Assembly (NCBI RefSeq): GCF_030540545.1
Contig: NZ_JAUNVZ010000001.1
Span: 62,001-126,000, forward strand
DNA length: 64,000 bases
From: Rothia sp. (in: high G+C Gram-positive bacteria)
GTDB taxonomy: Bacteria > Actinomycetota > Actinomycetes > Actinomycetales > Micrococcaceae
Reading direction: 5' to 3'
Each line of letters opens with the position of its first letter. Position 1 is the first letter of the stretch. The position numbers were made by a program, and so were the translations under genes. Of this stretch, positions 53,632-62,446 are shown piece after piece. The notes beneath the pieces are model-generated. The model did no database searches, was not told where the DNA came from, and was given only the letters and a program-made list of their open reading frames with translations.

Positions 53632-54498
53632 ATGGTTGCTTTTTCTTGGTCTCGCTTGCTCTCAGCGGGTCTGCTGGTCATGGCATTGTCAGCCTGTGGC
53701 TCGTCGAATTCATCGCACTATGAGCTACCGAATCCTGAGCCCCTCAAAGAAGTCGCTGCTGAACCTATTGAGGGCACTGCCTATATTGATTCGGTGAATG
53801 AACTCTTTAGGATTCCCGATAGTGTGAATAAGGCGATGTACCGCGTGACTCTTGATTGCATGGTGCAGCGAGGTTTTCCAGCACGTTCTCTATATCCTTT
53901 TCCTCATAACCAATCCCTTGGTGTGGGTGAGGGGTTCACTGTGGAGGTGGCGCGTGAACACGGCTATGCGTACCCCAAACAGGCTAATCAGCCCACAGAG
54001 GAAGATTTTGCGGGTATCCCGGATGAAGAATTGAGGGCTTTGCATACTCGCTTGGATCAATCCGGTGAGGTGGCGGGAAGTGAGGGCTGTTTGAATATTG
54101 CCCAGTCGAAGGTTATTGGTTCCGATGATGACTATCGTGTGCTCTTTTATTCGCAAAAGAATCTGCTGGGGTATACCAATGGGACTACCTTTGATGCGCG
54201 TCTGAGTGCCAAGGAAGAAGAATGGGCAGTCTGTATGCAGGATCGTTTTCATCGCAACGCTTCCGAGGGTATGACTCTCTATGTTATCGAGGCGGAAAAG
54301 GCGGAGAACTCCCATGAGTTGGCTATTGAGGACGCCACCTGCCGTGAAACTGTTGGATATTCCACCTATTACCGTGATGTAATGAATGGTTATATGAAAC
54401 AATTCTTGGATGATAATCAGGGTTTGGTGGAAAATGTAACTCAGGTTAAGAAGAAAGCAGACGAACGCGCTGTAAATATTCTAAATTCTATATCCTAG
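53632..54498 (+). CDS. Four-Cys lipoprotein, paralogous family member 1
   Basis: 288 residues with lipoprotein signal: LVMALSAC, lipidated Cys22. The mature part is polar and has four further Cys at corresponding places in the family: DCMVQRG, EGCLNIAQ, VCMQDRF and DATCRETV, likely two disulfides. C-terminal helices end in LDDNQGLVENVTQVKKKADERAVNIL. It shares this layout with the lipoproteins at 54721 and 56286. GAAAGG precedes the ATG. Unknown function at the cell surface. Confidence 0.82.
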   Translation: MVAFSWSRLLSAGLLVMALSACGSSNSSHYELPNPEPLKEVAAEPIEGTAYIDSVNELFRIPDSVNKAMYRVTLDCMVQRGFPARSLYPFPHNQSLGVGEGFTVEVAREHGYAYPKQANQPTEEDFAGIPDEELRALHTRLDQSGEVAGSEGCLNIAQSKVIGSDDDYRVLFYSQKNLLGYTNGTTFDARLSAKEEEWAVCMQDRFHRNASEGMTLYVIEAEKAENSHELAIEDATCRETVGYSTYYRDVMNGYMKQFLDDNQGLVENVTQVKKKADERAVNILNSIS

Positions 54499-54540
54499 TG
54501 GGCAATAATGCGTGTGTCCGAGCAATGGTGCTCGGGCACC

Positions 54541-54566
54541 GGGAGGGGTGTATTCACGCCCCTCCC
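54541..54566 (+). terminator. Terminator hairpin after lipoprotein 1
   Basis: Ten-base stem with one G-T pair (54541-54550 and 54557-54566), then a short T-run. Another hairpin stands at about 54514-54539. Confidence 0.7.
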
Positions 54567-54720
54567 TTTACTGTTCAGTGAGGGTATTTTAACGTTTTGA
54601 TAACAATATGGGCAGAAAATTGATAATACTGCTTGTCCTATAGTGTGTGCATGGTAGTATATGAATACCATATTTACTTAATTCTTCCGGAATATATATT
54701 AGGTGAAAGATTGATAAAGC

Positions 54721-55578
54721 ATGCAACATGGTGTGAAAACCTTTTCTATTGCAGTCGCACTTTCGGTGGCTCTTGTGGGGTGTTCGGCTTCTGTACCTTC
54801 GTCTACTTCCTCGAGTAGTGATGGGCCTGTTGTTCCTGCGACTCAGGTGGATGACCAAGCGGTTCTGAAAGTCGACAAATTAGTTGCATTTTCAGATGTG
54901 GAACGCAAAGCTTACAATAAAGCCGCTCAAGACTGCATGGTGCAGCACGGTCACGCTCCACGCGAAAACTACCCGGAACTTAGTCTGCGTTCCGTGCGTC
55001 AGTTGGTCATCCCCCGCGCCCTGAGTGTGGAGGAAGCGCGAACTTATGGATACATTAGTTCCACAGAACAAAAACGTGGAGAAAATGGTACGCATAGTGT
55101 TCGTGAAGTTGAGCTGAGTGAAGCTGAATATAAAGATTTTGCAGCAGGTTCTGAAGGTCAAGACAATTCCTGTCAGGCTCAAGCATTAACTCGAGTCTAT
55201 GGTAATGAGGAATTGTGGAAAAACTATATGATTCTTGATAGTTACATTCTTCCCTATGTTAGTGCGTATCTTGACTCTTCCTCATATTCTGGTATAAATC
55301 GTCAATGGTCTGAATGTATGAAGAGTAAATCATATGATTATTCCAGCCCCGGTGCTGCTATTAGATCTGCTACCAATGCAAAGAATACTCAAGAGTTGGC
55401 AATTGCAGACACTCAATGTCGCGAGGGTGTGAAGTATGAGGAGAATCTTCATGAAGGTCTCAACGCGTATATGACCACCTTCCTGAATGAGAATCAGGGA
55501 TTGATGGATCAGGTAGCTCAGGCGAAGAAGAATGCTGAGGCTAATGCTCCGAAGATTCTGGATGGTACCGTCTCGTAG
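54721..55578 (+). CDS. Four-Cys lipoprotein, paralogous family member 2
   Basis: 285 residues; lipobox ALVGC with Cys21 and a Ser-rich linker after it. Four conserved Cys in DCMVQHG, NSCQAQA, ECMKSKSYDYSSPG and DTQCREGV. Its last 30 codons and the following non-coding bases are nearly identical to those of member 3 (see 97-bp repeat). The start could also be GTG 54733; no strong ribosome site distinguishes them. Transcribed alone with its own terminator at 55627-55652. Confidence 0.82.
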   Translation: MQHGVKTFSIAVALSVALVGCSASVPSSTSSSSDGPVVPATQVDDQAVLKVDKLVAFSDVERKAYNKAAQDCMVQHGHAPRENYPELSLRSVRQLVIPRALSVEEARTYGYISSTEQKRGENGTHSVREVELSEAEYKDFAAGSEGQDNSCQAQALTRVYGNEELWKNYMILDSYILPYVSAYLDSSSYSGINRQWSECMKSKSYDYSSPGAAIRSATNAKNTQELAIADTQCREGVKYEENLHEGLNAYMTTFLNENQGLMDQVAQAKKNAEANAPKILDGTVS

Positions 55579-55612
55579 GGTAGACGGGTTCGGTAACCTC
55601 TGGATAATCGGG
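55516..55612 (+). repeat. 97-bp near-identical direct repeat, copy 1
   Basis: Covers the last codons of lipoprotein 2 and about 35 bases beyond the stop. Copy 2 is at 57084-57180. Three mismatches and no indels by eye. Confidence 0.85.
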
Positions 55613-55626
55613 TTATAGATCGTGAG

Positions 55627-55652
55627 GGGAGGGGTGTATCTACACCCCTCCC
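55627..55652 (+). terminator. Terminator hairpin after lipoprotein 2
   Basis: Twelve-base perfect arms (55627-55638 and 55641-55652), two-base centre. Confidence 0.7.
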
Positions 55653-55854
55653 TGCGCCTGTGTCAGTGTAGAACTGCTGTATCGAAAAGTTCATTTATAT
55701 GAGCTGTGCCATATTGTGTAAAATTTTCCACACTATGTTCCTTGACACATTGCAGGGTTTCTATATAAGCTGAAGACAGCTTCACATAGATAGTGAAGTT
55801 ACTTTAGATAGTGCTGAAGAATAACACTCGAACTCAAAGATAGAGGTAAGATTG

Positions 55855-56292
55855 ATGTTTTTCCGTAAGATTGCTACCGGTGCCTTGGTTTTGGGTGCCG
55901 TGCTGTCCATGTCTACTCCTGCTGGTCAGGCGCGTGATTTGCCTATCAATGATGCTAAAGCAATGACTGGTAATTACCATTGCTGGCAGGATCGTACGGT
56001 ATGTATCTGGACTGATCCCTATTTCCGCGGAGATTCTCAGACTATTAGCGGTTTTGATCATTACCGCGATTTGTCGCCCTTCTTGCACGATAAGGCTTCG
56101 TCATGGATGAATATGAATTATTCGACTCGCATGTATCTCGGGGAATGGGTGGGAACCTTCTGGGATCCGCACTATAAGCTGGTTCGTGGTGCTTATCTTG
56201 AGCCTCAGCAGGCCGGTACTAATCTTGCGGATGATAAATTCGATAATAAGGCAGATTTCCTGGCGCGTGAAGATTGGGCGGGTCTATGGTAA
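55855..56292 (+). CDS. Secreted I36/crystallin-like protein
   Basis: 145 residues with a Sec signal: hydrophobic core ATGALVLGAVLSMS and cleavage near PAGQA (about 26). The mature protein contains a pattern like peptidase inhibitor I36/beta-gamma crystallin: VCIWTDPYFRGDSQ, YRDLSPFLHDKASSWMNMN. The calcium-clamp motif is degenerate here (HDKASS, lacking the first N/D). Two Cys (43 and 50) could form a disulfide. ATG 55855 follows AGAGGT. It overlaps the next lipoprotein gene by seven bases, so both are translated together. Possible protease or lysozyme inhibitor; unproven. Confidence 0.75.
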   Translation: MFFRKIATGALVLGAVLSMSTPAGQARDLPINDAKAMTGNYHCWQDRTVCIWTDPYFRGDSQTISGFDHYRDLSPFLHDKASSWMNMNYSTRMYLGEWVGTFWDPHYKLVRGAYLEPQQAGTNLADDKFDNKADFLAREDWAGLW

Positions 56293-57146
56293 AGAATAAA
56301 ACGTTTCTGGGATGTGTAGGTGTTATTGTACTCGCCCTTTCAGCGTGTTCTGCCCCTAGTGGTGTATCTCATGATGCTTCTCCTGAGAGTTTTCAGATTG
56401 CCGATATGGGTTCGATACATAAGGCGGACGCAGTTGATCATCAGGCTGTGGAGAAAGTGAATGACATTGTTCTCCCGCCTGAGCTAGTAACTAAAGCTCT
56501 ACAAAAATCGGCGGGTTCCTGTATGGTGAGCCGGGGACATGTTCAGCGTGACTGGTATTATATGCCTCGTTCGGAGTCTGTTCGGGATATTGTTGTTCCG
56601 GTTCCCCTGTCTATTGAAGCTGCTCGCGATACTGGGTACAACTCTCTTAAGTCTATGCGGGCTGGCGAGCGGGAGAAGGAATATGCTTTCTCTGATGCTG
56701 AGGCTAAGGATTACTATGGGTATGAGGGTGGTAATTCATGCCAGGGACAAGCGTGGGATAAGGTCTTTGGTGATAAAGAGTTATCTGCCCTTTATTTTCA
56801 GACGGCGAAATATATGCTTCCGTATGTCAATGCTGCCATTACTTCTGAAGAAGCGGTTGCTATTGATAATGAGTGGTCTACCTGTATGAAGGATAAGGGG
56901 TATGACTATTCGAGTCCGAGCAAGGCCATAGTGTCTGTTGCGAATAAGCCGGAGTCTCAAGAGGTTGCTATTGCTGATGCGACCTGTCGTGATCAAGTGC
57001 GTTTTGAAGAGCGCACTGAAGAGATTTTGGATGCGTATATGACGACCTTTCTGAATGATAATCAGGCTCTGCTGGAGCGTGTGGCTCAGGCGAAGAAGAA
57101 TGCTGAGGCTAATGCTCCGAATATTCTGGATGGTACCGCCTCGTAG
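56286..57146 (+). CDS. Four-Cys lipoprotein, paralogous family member 3
   Basis: 286 residues from ATG 56286, overlapping the crystallin-like gene by seven bases (ATGGTAA). Lipobox ALSAC, Cys21. Four conserved Cys in SCMVSRG, NSCQGQA, TCMKDKGYDYSSPS and DATCRDQV. The DYSSPS segment and the AEANAPNILDGTAS end are almost the same as in member 2. Being translationally coupled to a secreted partner suggests the two act on the same surface process. Confidence 0.85.
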   Translation: MVKNKTFLGCVGVIVLALSACSAPSGVSHDASPESFQIADMGSIHKADAVDHQAVEKVNDIVLPPELVTKALQKSAGSCMVSRGHVQRDWYYMPRSESVRDIVVPVPLSIEAARDTGYNSLKSMRAGEREKEYAFSDAEAKDYYGYEGGNSCQGQAWDKVFGDKELSALYFQTAKYMLPYVNAAITSEEAVAIDNEWSTCMKDKGYDYSSPSKAIVSVANKPESQEVAIADATCRDQVRFEERTEEILDAYMTTFLNDNQALLERVAQAKKNAEANAPNILDGTAS

Positions 57147-57180
57147 GGTAGACGGGTTCGGTAACCTCCGGATAATCGGG
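57084..57180 (+). repeat. 97-bp near-identical direct repeat, copy 2
   Basis: Same stretch as 55516-55612, spanning the end of lipoprotein 3 and its 3' non-coding bases. Consistent with recent duplication or gene conversion. Confidence 0.85.
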
Positions 57181-57189
57181 CCGTAGTGC

Positions 57190-57223
57190 GTGAGGGAAGG
57201 GGAATTATTCACCCTTCCCTCAC
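57190..57223 (+). terminator. Terminator hairpin after lipoprotein 3
   Basis: Twelve-base perfect arms (57190-57201 and 57212-57223). Confidence 0.7.
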
Positions 57224-57366
57224 CCTGTGTTCCACATGAAAAATCATCCTTAAGTATGAGAAAAATAGCTGCACAAGCCCCAGCCCACCTGGCATACTGG
57301 ATATACAAGTGGTACCCACCACACACCACAGCGTAGTAGTTCGCCGTTATACCTCAAGGAGAGACA

Positions 57367-58497
57367 ATGGCACAGCTCAAACAGCTCAGCCGCAAGGCAT
57401 GGGTCTACATTACCATCGGCGCCCTGATCCTCATCACCGCCGTCACCCTCTGGAGCGCCCAAAGCTTTAAAACCACCGCCCAAGCAGCCGCCGAAGCGAA
57501 GCCCCCCGCCTCCAGCACCATTACTGCGCGCGTCACCAGCGAAAAATTACGCACCACCACCGCGCTACGCTGCACCGCAAGCTACGCAACCACCAAAGCT
57601 CTGAACTACGCCGGGCACGGCACCCAATACACCGCCATTCACGTGAAATCCGGTCAGGAAATCACCAACGGCACCCTCATCGCAGAGGTCAACGGTGCAC
57701 CCCTCTACGCCATTACCGGCTCCTTCTCCTTCTACCGTGATCTCTCCATGGGAGACACCGGCCCCGACGCCGCCATGCTCAACACCGCCCTGACAAACCT
57801 GGGCCGTATGAATAGCACCGCCGGGGAAATCACCGAAGACACCTACCGCGCCCTGAACTCCATGTTCTACCTGGACGGCTACGGCCCGATTGATAGTGAA
57901 AGCCCCATCCCCGCGGACTACTTCACCGTGCTCTCCGCCCCCGCCAAGGTAGCCGGTACCCCGCGCGGCCCCGGAGCCGTGAGCGAAGGCTCCATTGCCG
58001 ACCTGGTTGAAGGCGCCAAGAGCGTACAGTGCACCAGCCCCGCCGGAACCCTCACCCCCGAAGCAAAGAGCGGCCAGAAGGTCACCATTCCCGCCCTGGG
58101 CGATGAAGAATATGTGGGCACTCTGATTTCTCATGAGAGTAAGAGTGGCCAGGGCGGTAGCGCCGGCTCGGCAGCCCAGTCTGAACGATCCGCAGCGGGC
58201 TCTTCGAGCACTCAACCCGAGCGCTATATGCTGGTCAATGTGGGTGAAAAAGCCGAAAAACTCACCACCAGTGTGACCGGTGAACTGATCCTGGAAGAAA
58301 CCCCCGAGCCGCAAACCGTGGTGCCCGCAGCCGCCCTCTTTACCAAAGACGGAAAGACCCATGTGATTCGAATCCGTGACGGCAAAGATGAAGAAATTCA
58401 GGTGCGCGTGCTCATTAATAGCAGCGGTAAAAACTCCGTCTCCGGAGATATTCACCCCGGCGACACGGTCAAGATTGTGCGAGAAAGCCGTAAATAA
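57367..58497 (+). CDS. MacA-like efflux adaptor (peptidoglycan-binding/HlyD-like)
   Basis: 376 residues with one N-terminal membrane helix (about 12-30) and a large extracytoplasmic part. The middle segment MGDTGPDAAMLNTALTNLG resembles a peptidoglycan-binding-like repeat (MGxxGxDVxxLQxxL), and the C-terminal half has barrel-sandwich-type strands such as TPQTVVPAAALF-like and GDTVKIVRE. Gram-positive adaptors of this build partner a MacB-type ABC exporter, and the next gene is exactly that, with a one-base TAATG overlap. Cargo unknown; a peptide or lipoprotein-linked substrate is possible. Confidence 0.75.
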   Translation: MAQLKQLSRKAWVYITIGALILITAVTLWSAQSFKTTAQAAAEAKPPASSTITARVTSEKLRTTTALRCTASYATTKALNYAGHGTQYTAIHVKSGQEITNGTLIAEVNGAPLYAITGSFSFYRDLSMGDTGPDAAMLNTALTNLGRMNSTAGEITEDTYRALNSMFYLDGYGPIDSESPIPADYFTVLSAPAKVAGTPRGPGAVSEGSIADLVEGAKSVQCTSPAGTLTPEAKSGQKVTIPALGDEEYVGTLISHESKSGQGGSAGSAAQSERSAAGSSSTQPERYMLVNVGEKAEKLTTSVTGELILEETPEPQTVVPAAALFTKDGKTHVIRIRDGKDEEIQVRVLINSSGKNSVSGDIHPGDTVKIVRESRK

Positions 58498-60593
58498 TGA
58501 GTGCCTATAGTGTTCAAGCGCAAAACCTGAGTAAAAGCTTTACTCAGGGAGATAGCACTATTAGTGTGCTCAAAGACCTCTCGGTCAATATTGGTTACGG
58601 CGAAGTGGTCGCTATTTTAGGTCCCTCCGGTAGCGGTAAATCCACCCTGCTGAATATTCTCGGTCTGCTATCTGAAAGCGACACCGGATCCTATATTCTC
58701 AACGGTCAGAATACCGCCGAACTCAGCGCCGTTCAGCGCGCCCAGCTGCGCCTGCACCGTATCGGTTTTATCTTTCAGGCATTCCACCTGATCGACCACA
58801 AAAGTGTTCGTAAAAATGTGGAACTACCCCTGGAATATATGGGACTCAGCCGCGCCGAAAAAACCCGACGGGTAGACGCCATTCTGCAGCGCCTGGGGCT
58901 GACCCACCGTGCCGAAGCCAGCATTAAAACCCTCTCGGGCGGCGAGAAGCAGCGTGTAGCTATCGCGCGTGCCTTTATCGCCGAGCCAACCCTGCTACTT
59001 TGCGATGAGCCCACCGGCTCCCTGGATGAAGAGCTCACCCAGGAGGTTATTAACCTGCTGCGCGAGTTCACCGGGCAGCAGCAGAGCACCATTGTGGTCA
59101 CGCACGACCCGGTGGTTGCCGCTCAGTGCGATCGCGTGCTGCGCATGCACGAGGGTCGCCTGGCGGAGGACTATTACACCGAGCGTGCGGGGCAGCAGGT
59201 CTCTTCTACCGTAGCTAAAAAGGTTCATGTGGAGGAAGCTCCCACAGATCAGATTCCGTTAAGGGAGATATTAGCTGCTGCGTATTCTATGCCTATGCCG
59301 TATGGTCGTGTCGAGAATTATCAGGTGGCACACACTGATACTCGCGTTGTACAGCAGCACGCGGTACAGAACCTGCCCTCAACCCCCTGGTGGAGGGTCA
59401 GCTTGAGCGAAGCCTGGGACGCCACGGTCCACCGCGTGCGTCGTAATCTTTTCACCATGCTCGGCGTGATCTTGGGTATTGCCTCCCTGGTGCTCACCGT
59501 GGGTCTGACCGCGACCATTTCCGGTCAGCTGGCGGAAAGCTTCGATGTGTTCCGTGCCCGCCATCTGGTTATGACCGATACCCGTAAAGAAGCCCCCACG
59601 CGCAGCCAGCTGCTGGAGCTTAGCCGCAGTGAAGGCTATGAGCGGGTGCATCAGCTCAATGGTGTAACGGGTGTGGCTCTTTTGAATCAGCTTTCCGAGG
59701 GCTCCGATATTCAAAACGGTCCCGATAATTTCGGTGAGCGTTCCGTCAATGTCACCGCCAGCGTACTGGGTGCAACCCCCAATGTTTTTGAGGTGGAGGG
59801 TCACACCCTAACCTACGGCCGCGGCTTTGACGAGGGGCATGTGGAGCGCGGCGATAAGGTGGTTGTGGTCTCCGAGTCGGTTGCCAAGAAATTGGGCATT
59901 CCGCGTGAAGAGGGCATTAATGTCTATATTCAGGGCGATATGTTCCGCGTGATCGGCATTGTGCAAGAGAACCCCTCCATTGCCCTGAGCTACGGTGCGG
60001 TTTATATTCCTCTGGGTGTTAAACCCTCCACCATGGACGGCAATAGTTCCGGTGCTAAGCACACGCAGATTGTGATTACCACCCAGGCGGGTGCGGCAAA
60101 TCAGGTGGCTGAAGAGGCACCCTACGCCCTGTCCCCGGAGAAGCCTTCGCGCTATACCGTGGGTGTGCCTCCGGAGCCTAAAACTCTGCGTGAGGCGGTA
60201 GATACTCAGCAGCGCACTATGCTGATTGCCATGAGTGTTATTACGCTGATTATTGGTGCCATGGGTATTATGAATACCTTCTTGGTGGCGGTGATTGAAA
60301 GGCGCCGCGAGGTGGGTCTGCGCCTTGCTCTGGGTATGCGCCCGGCGGGTATTTTGGTGCAGATTGCCGCCGAGACTCTGCTAACCAGTATTATGGGCAC
60401 TATTTTCGGTATTGTGGTCGCGATTAATGGTATTTCCATTGTGTCGCTCATGAACCATTGGACACCGATTATTAGTACTGAGACCATTGCGAGCGGTTTT
60501 ATTGCCGGGGCTGTGGTGGGTCTGCTTGCCGGTATTTACCCGGCGTTGCGCGCGGCGCGTATTGATCCGGCAACTACCCTGGCTGCCGGCTAA
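58497..60593 (+). CDS. MacB-like ABC exporter, ATPase-permease fusion
   Basis: 698 residues. The N-terminal ATPase (about 1-230) has GPSGSGKSTLLNILG, LSGGEKQRVAIARAF and LLLCDEPTGSLDE with VTHD. A linker follows, then a helix near 315-340, an extracytoplasmic MacB-type domain (about 345-560) and three C-terminal helices with RRREVGLRLALGMRPAGI and the terminal GIYPALRAARIDPATTLA. The family exports peptides, antibiotics or lipoprotein-related molecules without ion gradients. Coupled to the adaptor gene upstream. Fused ATPase-permease form is typical of MacB. Confidence 0.9.
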   Translation: MSAYSVQAQNLSKSFTQGDSTISVLKDLSVNIGYGEVVAILGPSGSGKSTLLNILGLLSESDTGSYILNGQNTAELSAVQRAQLRLHRIGFIFQAFHLIDHKSVRKNVELPLEYMGLSRAEKTRRVDAILQRLGLTHRAEASIKTLSGGEKQRVAIARAFIAEPTLLLCDEPTGSLDEELTQEVINLLREFTGQQQSTIVVTHDPVVAAQCDRVLRMHEGRLAEDYYTERAGQQVSSTVAKKVHVEEAPTDQIPLREILAAAYSMPMPYGRVENYQVAHTDTRVVQQHAVQNLPSTPWWRVSLSEAWDATVHRVRRNLFTMLGVILGIASLVLTVGLTATISGQLAESFDVFRARHLVMTDTRKEAPTRSQLLELSRSEGYERVHQLNGVTGVALLNQLSEGSDIQNGPDNFGERSVNVTASVLGATPNVFEVEGHTLTYGRGFDEGHVERGDKVVVVSESVAKKLGIPREEGINVYIQGDMFRVIGIVQENPSIALSYGAVYIPLGVKPSTMDGNSSGAKHTQIVITTQAGAANQVAEEAPYALSPEKPSRYTVGVPPEPKTLREAVDTQQRTMLIAMSVITLIIGAMGIMNTFLVAVIERRREVGLRLALGMRPAGILVQIAAETLLTSIMGTIFGIVVAINGISIVSLMNHWTPIISTETIASGFIAGAVVGLLAGIYPALRAARIDPATTLAAG

Positions 60594-60604
60594 ACCTACC
60601 TTTT

Positions 60605-60674
60605 AGTGTTTGGGCGACTTTTCCTTGGTGGGGCGAACTGTTATATCGCCCAAACGAGAAAAAGTCGCCCCAAC
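60605..60674. terminator. Overlapping alternative hairpins between convergent genes
   Basis: GTTTGGGCGA (60608-60617) pairs with 60646-60655, or GGGCGACTTTT (60612-60622) pairs with 60660-60670. The pairings exclude each other. It separates the exporter from the convergent small gene and probably ends both transcripts. Confidence 0.55.
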
Positions 60675-60678
60675 CCGG

Positions 60679-61005
60679 TTAACCGTTCAGGGATTCTAGA
60701 CGCTGCTGCTGACGCGCCAGCTTGCGCTCCAGGCGCCCCTTTTTACGTTTGAGCAGAGCCCAGGAGGGGGAGCGCCACCAGGTCTTTTTGGCAATATCAA
60801 TCACCGAAGGGAGTTTCTTGGCTGCCAGTGCTTTATCGATATCCAGATCGGCGGCTCCCTCGGCGCGCATGCGTTCAATCAGGGCAAAGGCTTCGGCGAT
60901 TTTTCCGCTACCGATCACGTGGTTATCCATACGCTTCTGCACGGCGGCTAGGCGCGCACGGGTTTGTTCTATATATGCCTGTTGACGTTCATTCTCACTG
61001 GACAT
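60679..61005 (-). CDS. Hypothetical helical protein
   Basis: 108 residues, highly charged, mostly alpha-helical. It opens with an amphipathic helix (MSSENERQQAYIEQTRARLA) and closes with a basic coiled segment (about 82-105). No signal peptide, Cys or catalytic motif. It sits between the convergent exporter and the divergent fructose-bisphosphate aldolase. I do not recognise a family. Coding looks real because of the Arg/Lys/Glu composition and consistent codon use. Confidence 0.65.
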   Translation of the reverse strand: MSSENERQQAYIEQTRARLAAVQKRMDNHVIGSGKIAEAFALIERMRAEGAADLDIDKALAAKKLPSVIDIAKKTWWRSPSWALLKRKKGRLERKLARQQQRLESLNG

Positions 61006-61220
61006 GCGATTCCCTAAATATTGTCATAATGCCACTAAGACAAGTATGCCTGCTCACTTGAGATTGAGCACAATATAAGCCTGAAATTCGTGAAATTTCT
61101 TGGGCTGACGGCTCCGAAAAACTTTTCACCCTTGCTAAAATAAGAACTAAGGTACGCCTGAATCTGGCGTAACGTCAATCAGTGGCCGCGTGCGGCCAAA
61201 CCCTCCCGCTAGGAGATAGC

Positions 61221-62246
61221 ATGGCAATTGCAACCCCCGAAAAGTACGCAGAAATGCTGGACACCGCGAAGGCTAAGGGCTTCGCATACCCGGCAGTGAA
61301 CGTGACCTCCTCCCAGACCCTGAACGCTGCAATCCGCGGCTTCGCAGAGGCTGGTTCGGACGGCATCATCCAGGCATCCACCGGCGGTGCCGCATTCTGG
61401 TCCGGCTCCTCCAAGAAGGATATGGTTGTCGGTTCCCTGGCATTCGCAGCATACGCACGCGAAGTTGCTAAGCAGTACGACGTGAACATTGCACTGCACA
61501 CCGACCACTGCCCCAAGGACAAGCTGGAAGGCTTCGTTCTGCCCCTGCTGGCAGAGTCCGAGAAGGCTGTAGCGCGCGGCGAAGACCCCATCTTCAACTC
61601 CCACATGTGGGACGGCTCCGCTATTGCTCTGGACGAGAACCTGCAGATCGCTGCAGAGCTGCTGGAGCGCACCTCTAAGGCAAATATCGTGCTCGAGGTT
61701 GAAATCGGCGCTGTCGGCGGCGAGGAAGACGGCGTTGAGGGTGCAATCGACGACACCCTGTACACTACCGTTGAAGACGCTGTGAAGACCGTTGAGGCTC
61801 TGGGGCTGGGTGAGAAGGGCCGCTACATTGCAGCGCTGACCTTCGGTAACGTGCACGGCGTGTACAAGCCCGGTAACGTGCACCTGCGTCCCGAGCTGCT
61901 GAAGGAAATCCAGGAGGCTATCTCCGCTAAGTACGGCACCGCTGAGAAGCCCTTCTCCCTGGTGTTCCACGGTGGTTCCGGCTCCAGCGCTCAGGAGATC
62001 GCAGACGCTGTTTCCTACGGCGTGGTCAAGATGAACATTGACACCGACACCCAGTACGCATTCACCCGCCCCGTTGCTGGCCACATGTTCAGCAACTACG
62101 ACGGTGTGCTCAAGGTTGACGGCGAGGTCGGCAACAAGAAGGCTTACGACCCCCGCGTATGGGGCGCTCTGGCTGAGGAGAGCATGGCAGCTCGCGTGGT
62201 TGAGGCTTGCCAGCAGCTGGGCTCCGAGGGCAACTCGGTTCGCTAA
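61221..62246 (+). CDS. fbaA: Class II fructose-bisphosphate aldolase
   Basis: 341 residues from ATG 61221, with AGGAGA upstream; an in-frame GTG at 61182 has no site. Zinc enzyme of glycolysis splitting fructose 1,6-bisphosphate. Zinc and substrate residues lie in LHTDHCPKDKLEG and VFHGGSGSSAQEI, and in AALTFGNVHGVYKPG. Very strong codon bias signals high expression. A T-tailed hairpin follows at 62269-62310. Confidence 0.95.
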   Translation: MAIATPEKYAEMLDTAKAKGFAYPAVNVTSSQTLNAAIRGFAEAGSDGIIQASTGGAAFWSGSSKKDMVVGSLAFAAYAREVAKQYDVNIALHTDHCPKDKLEGFVLPLLAESEKAVARGEDPIFNSHMWDGSAIALDENLQIAAELLERTSKANIVLEVEIGAVGGEEDGVEGAIDDTLYTTVEDAVKTVEALGLGEKGRYIAALTFGNVHGVYKPGNVHLRPELLKEIQEAISAKYGTAEKPFSLVFHGGSGSSAQEIADAVSYGVVKMNIDTDTQYAFTRPVAGHMFSNYDGVLKVDGEVGNKKAYDPRVWGALAEESMAARVVEACQQLGSEGNSVR

Positions 62247-62268
62247 GTATAGACTCCTATAGTCTGAT

Positions 62269-62310
62269 AAACACCCCGTCTATTTCTTCTGGGAATAGGC
62301 GGGGTGTTTT
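62269..62310 (+). terminator. Rho-independent terminator of fbaA
   Basis: A long stem with one wobble pair (62269-62284 against 62294-62309) and a T-run end. Confidence 0.82.
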
Positions 62311-62446
62311 ATATTCTGTGTTGAGGGTTGCTGCAGGGGAGAGCGGGTATCGGTAAATATTACGTCCTATGAAAATGTCTATCCCTGCACGGCGGGCAGA
62401 TGCTAGGGTAGTAGATATAATAAGCTCGATGAAGGGATAGAAGAGC

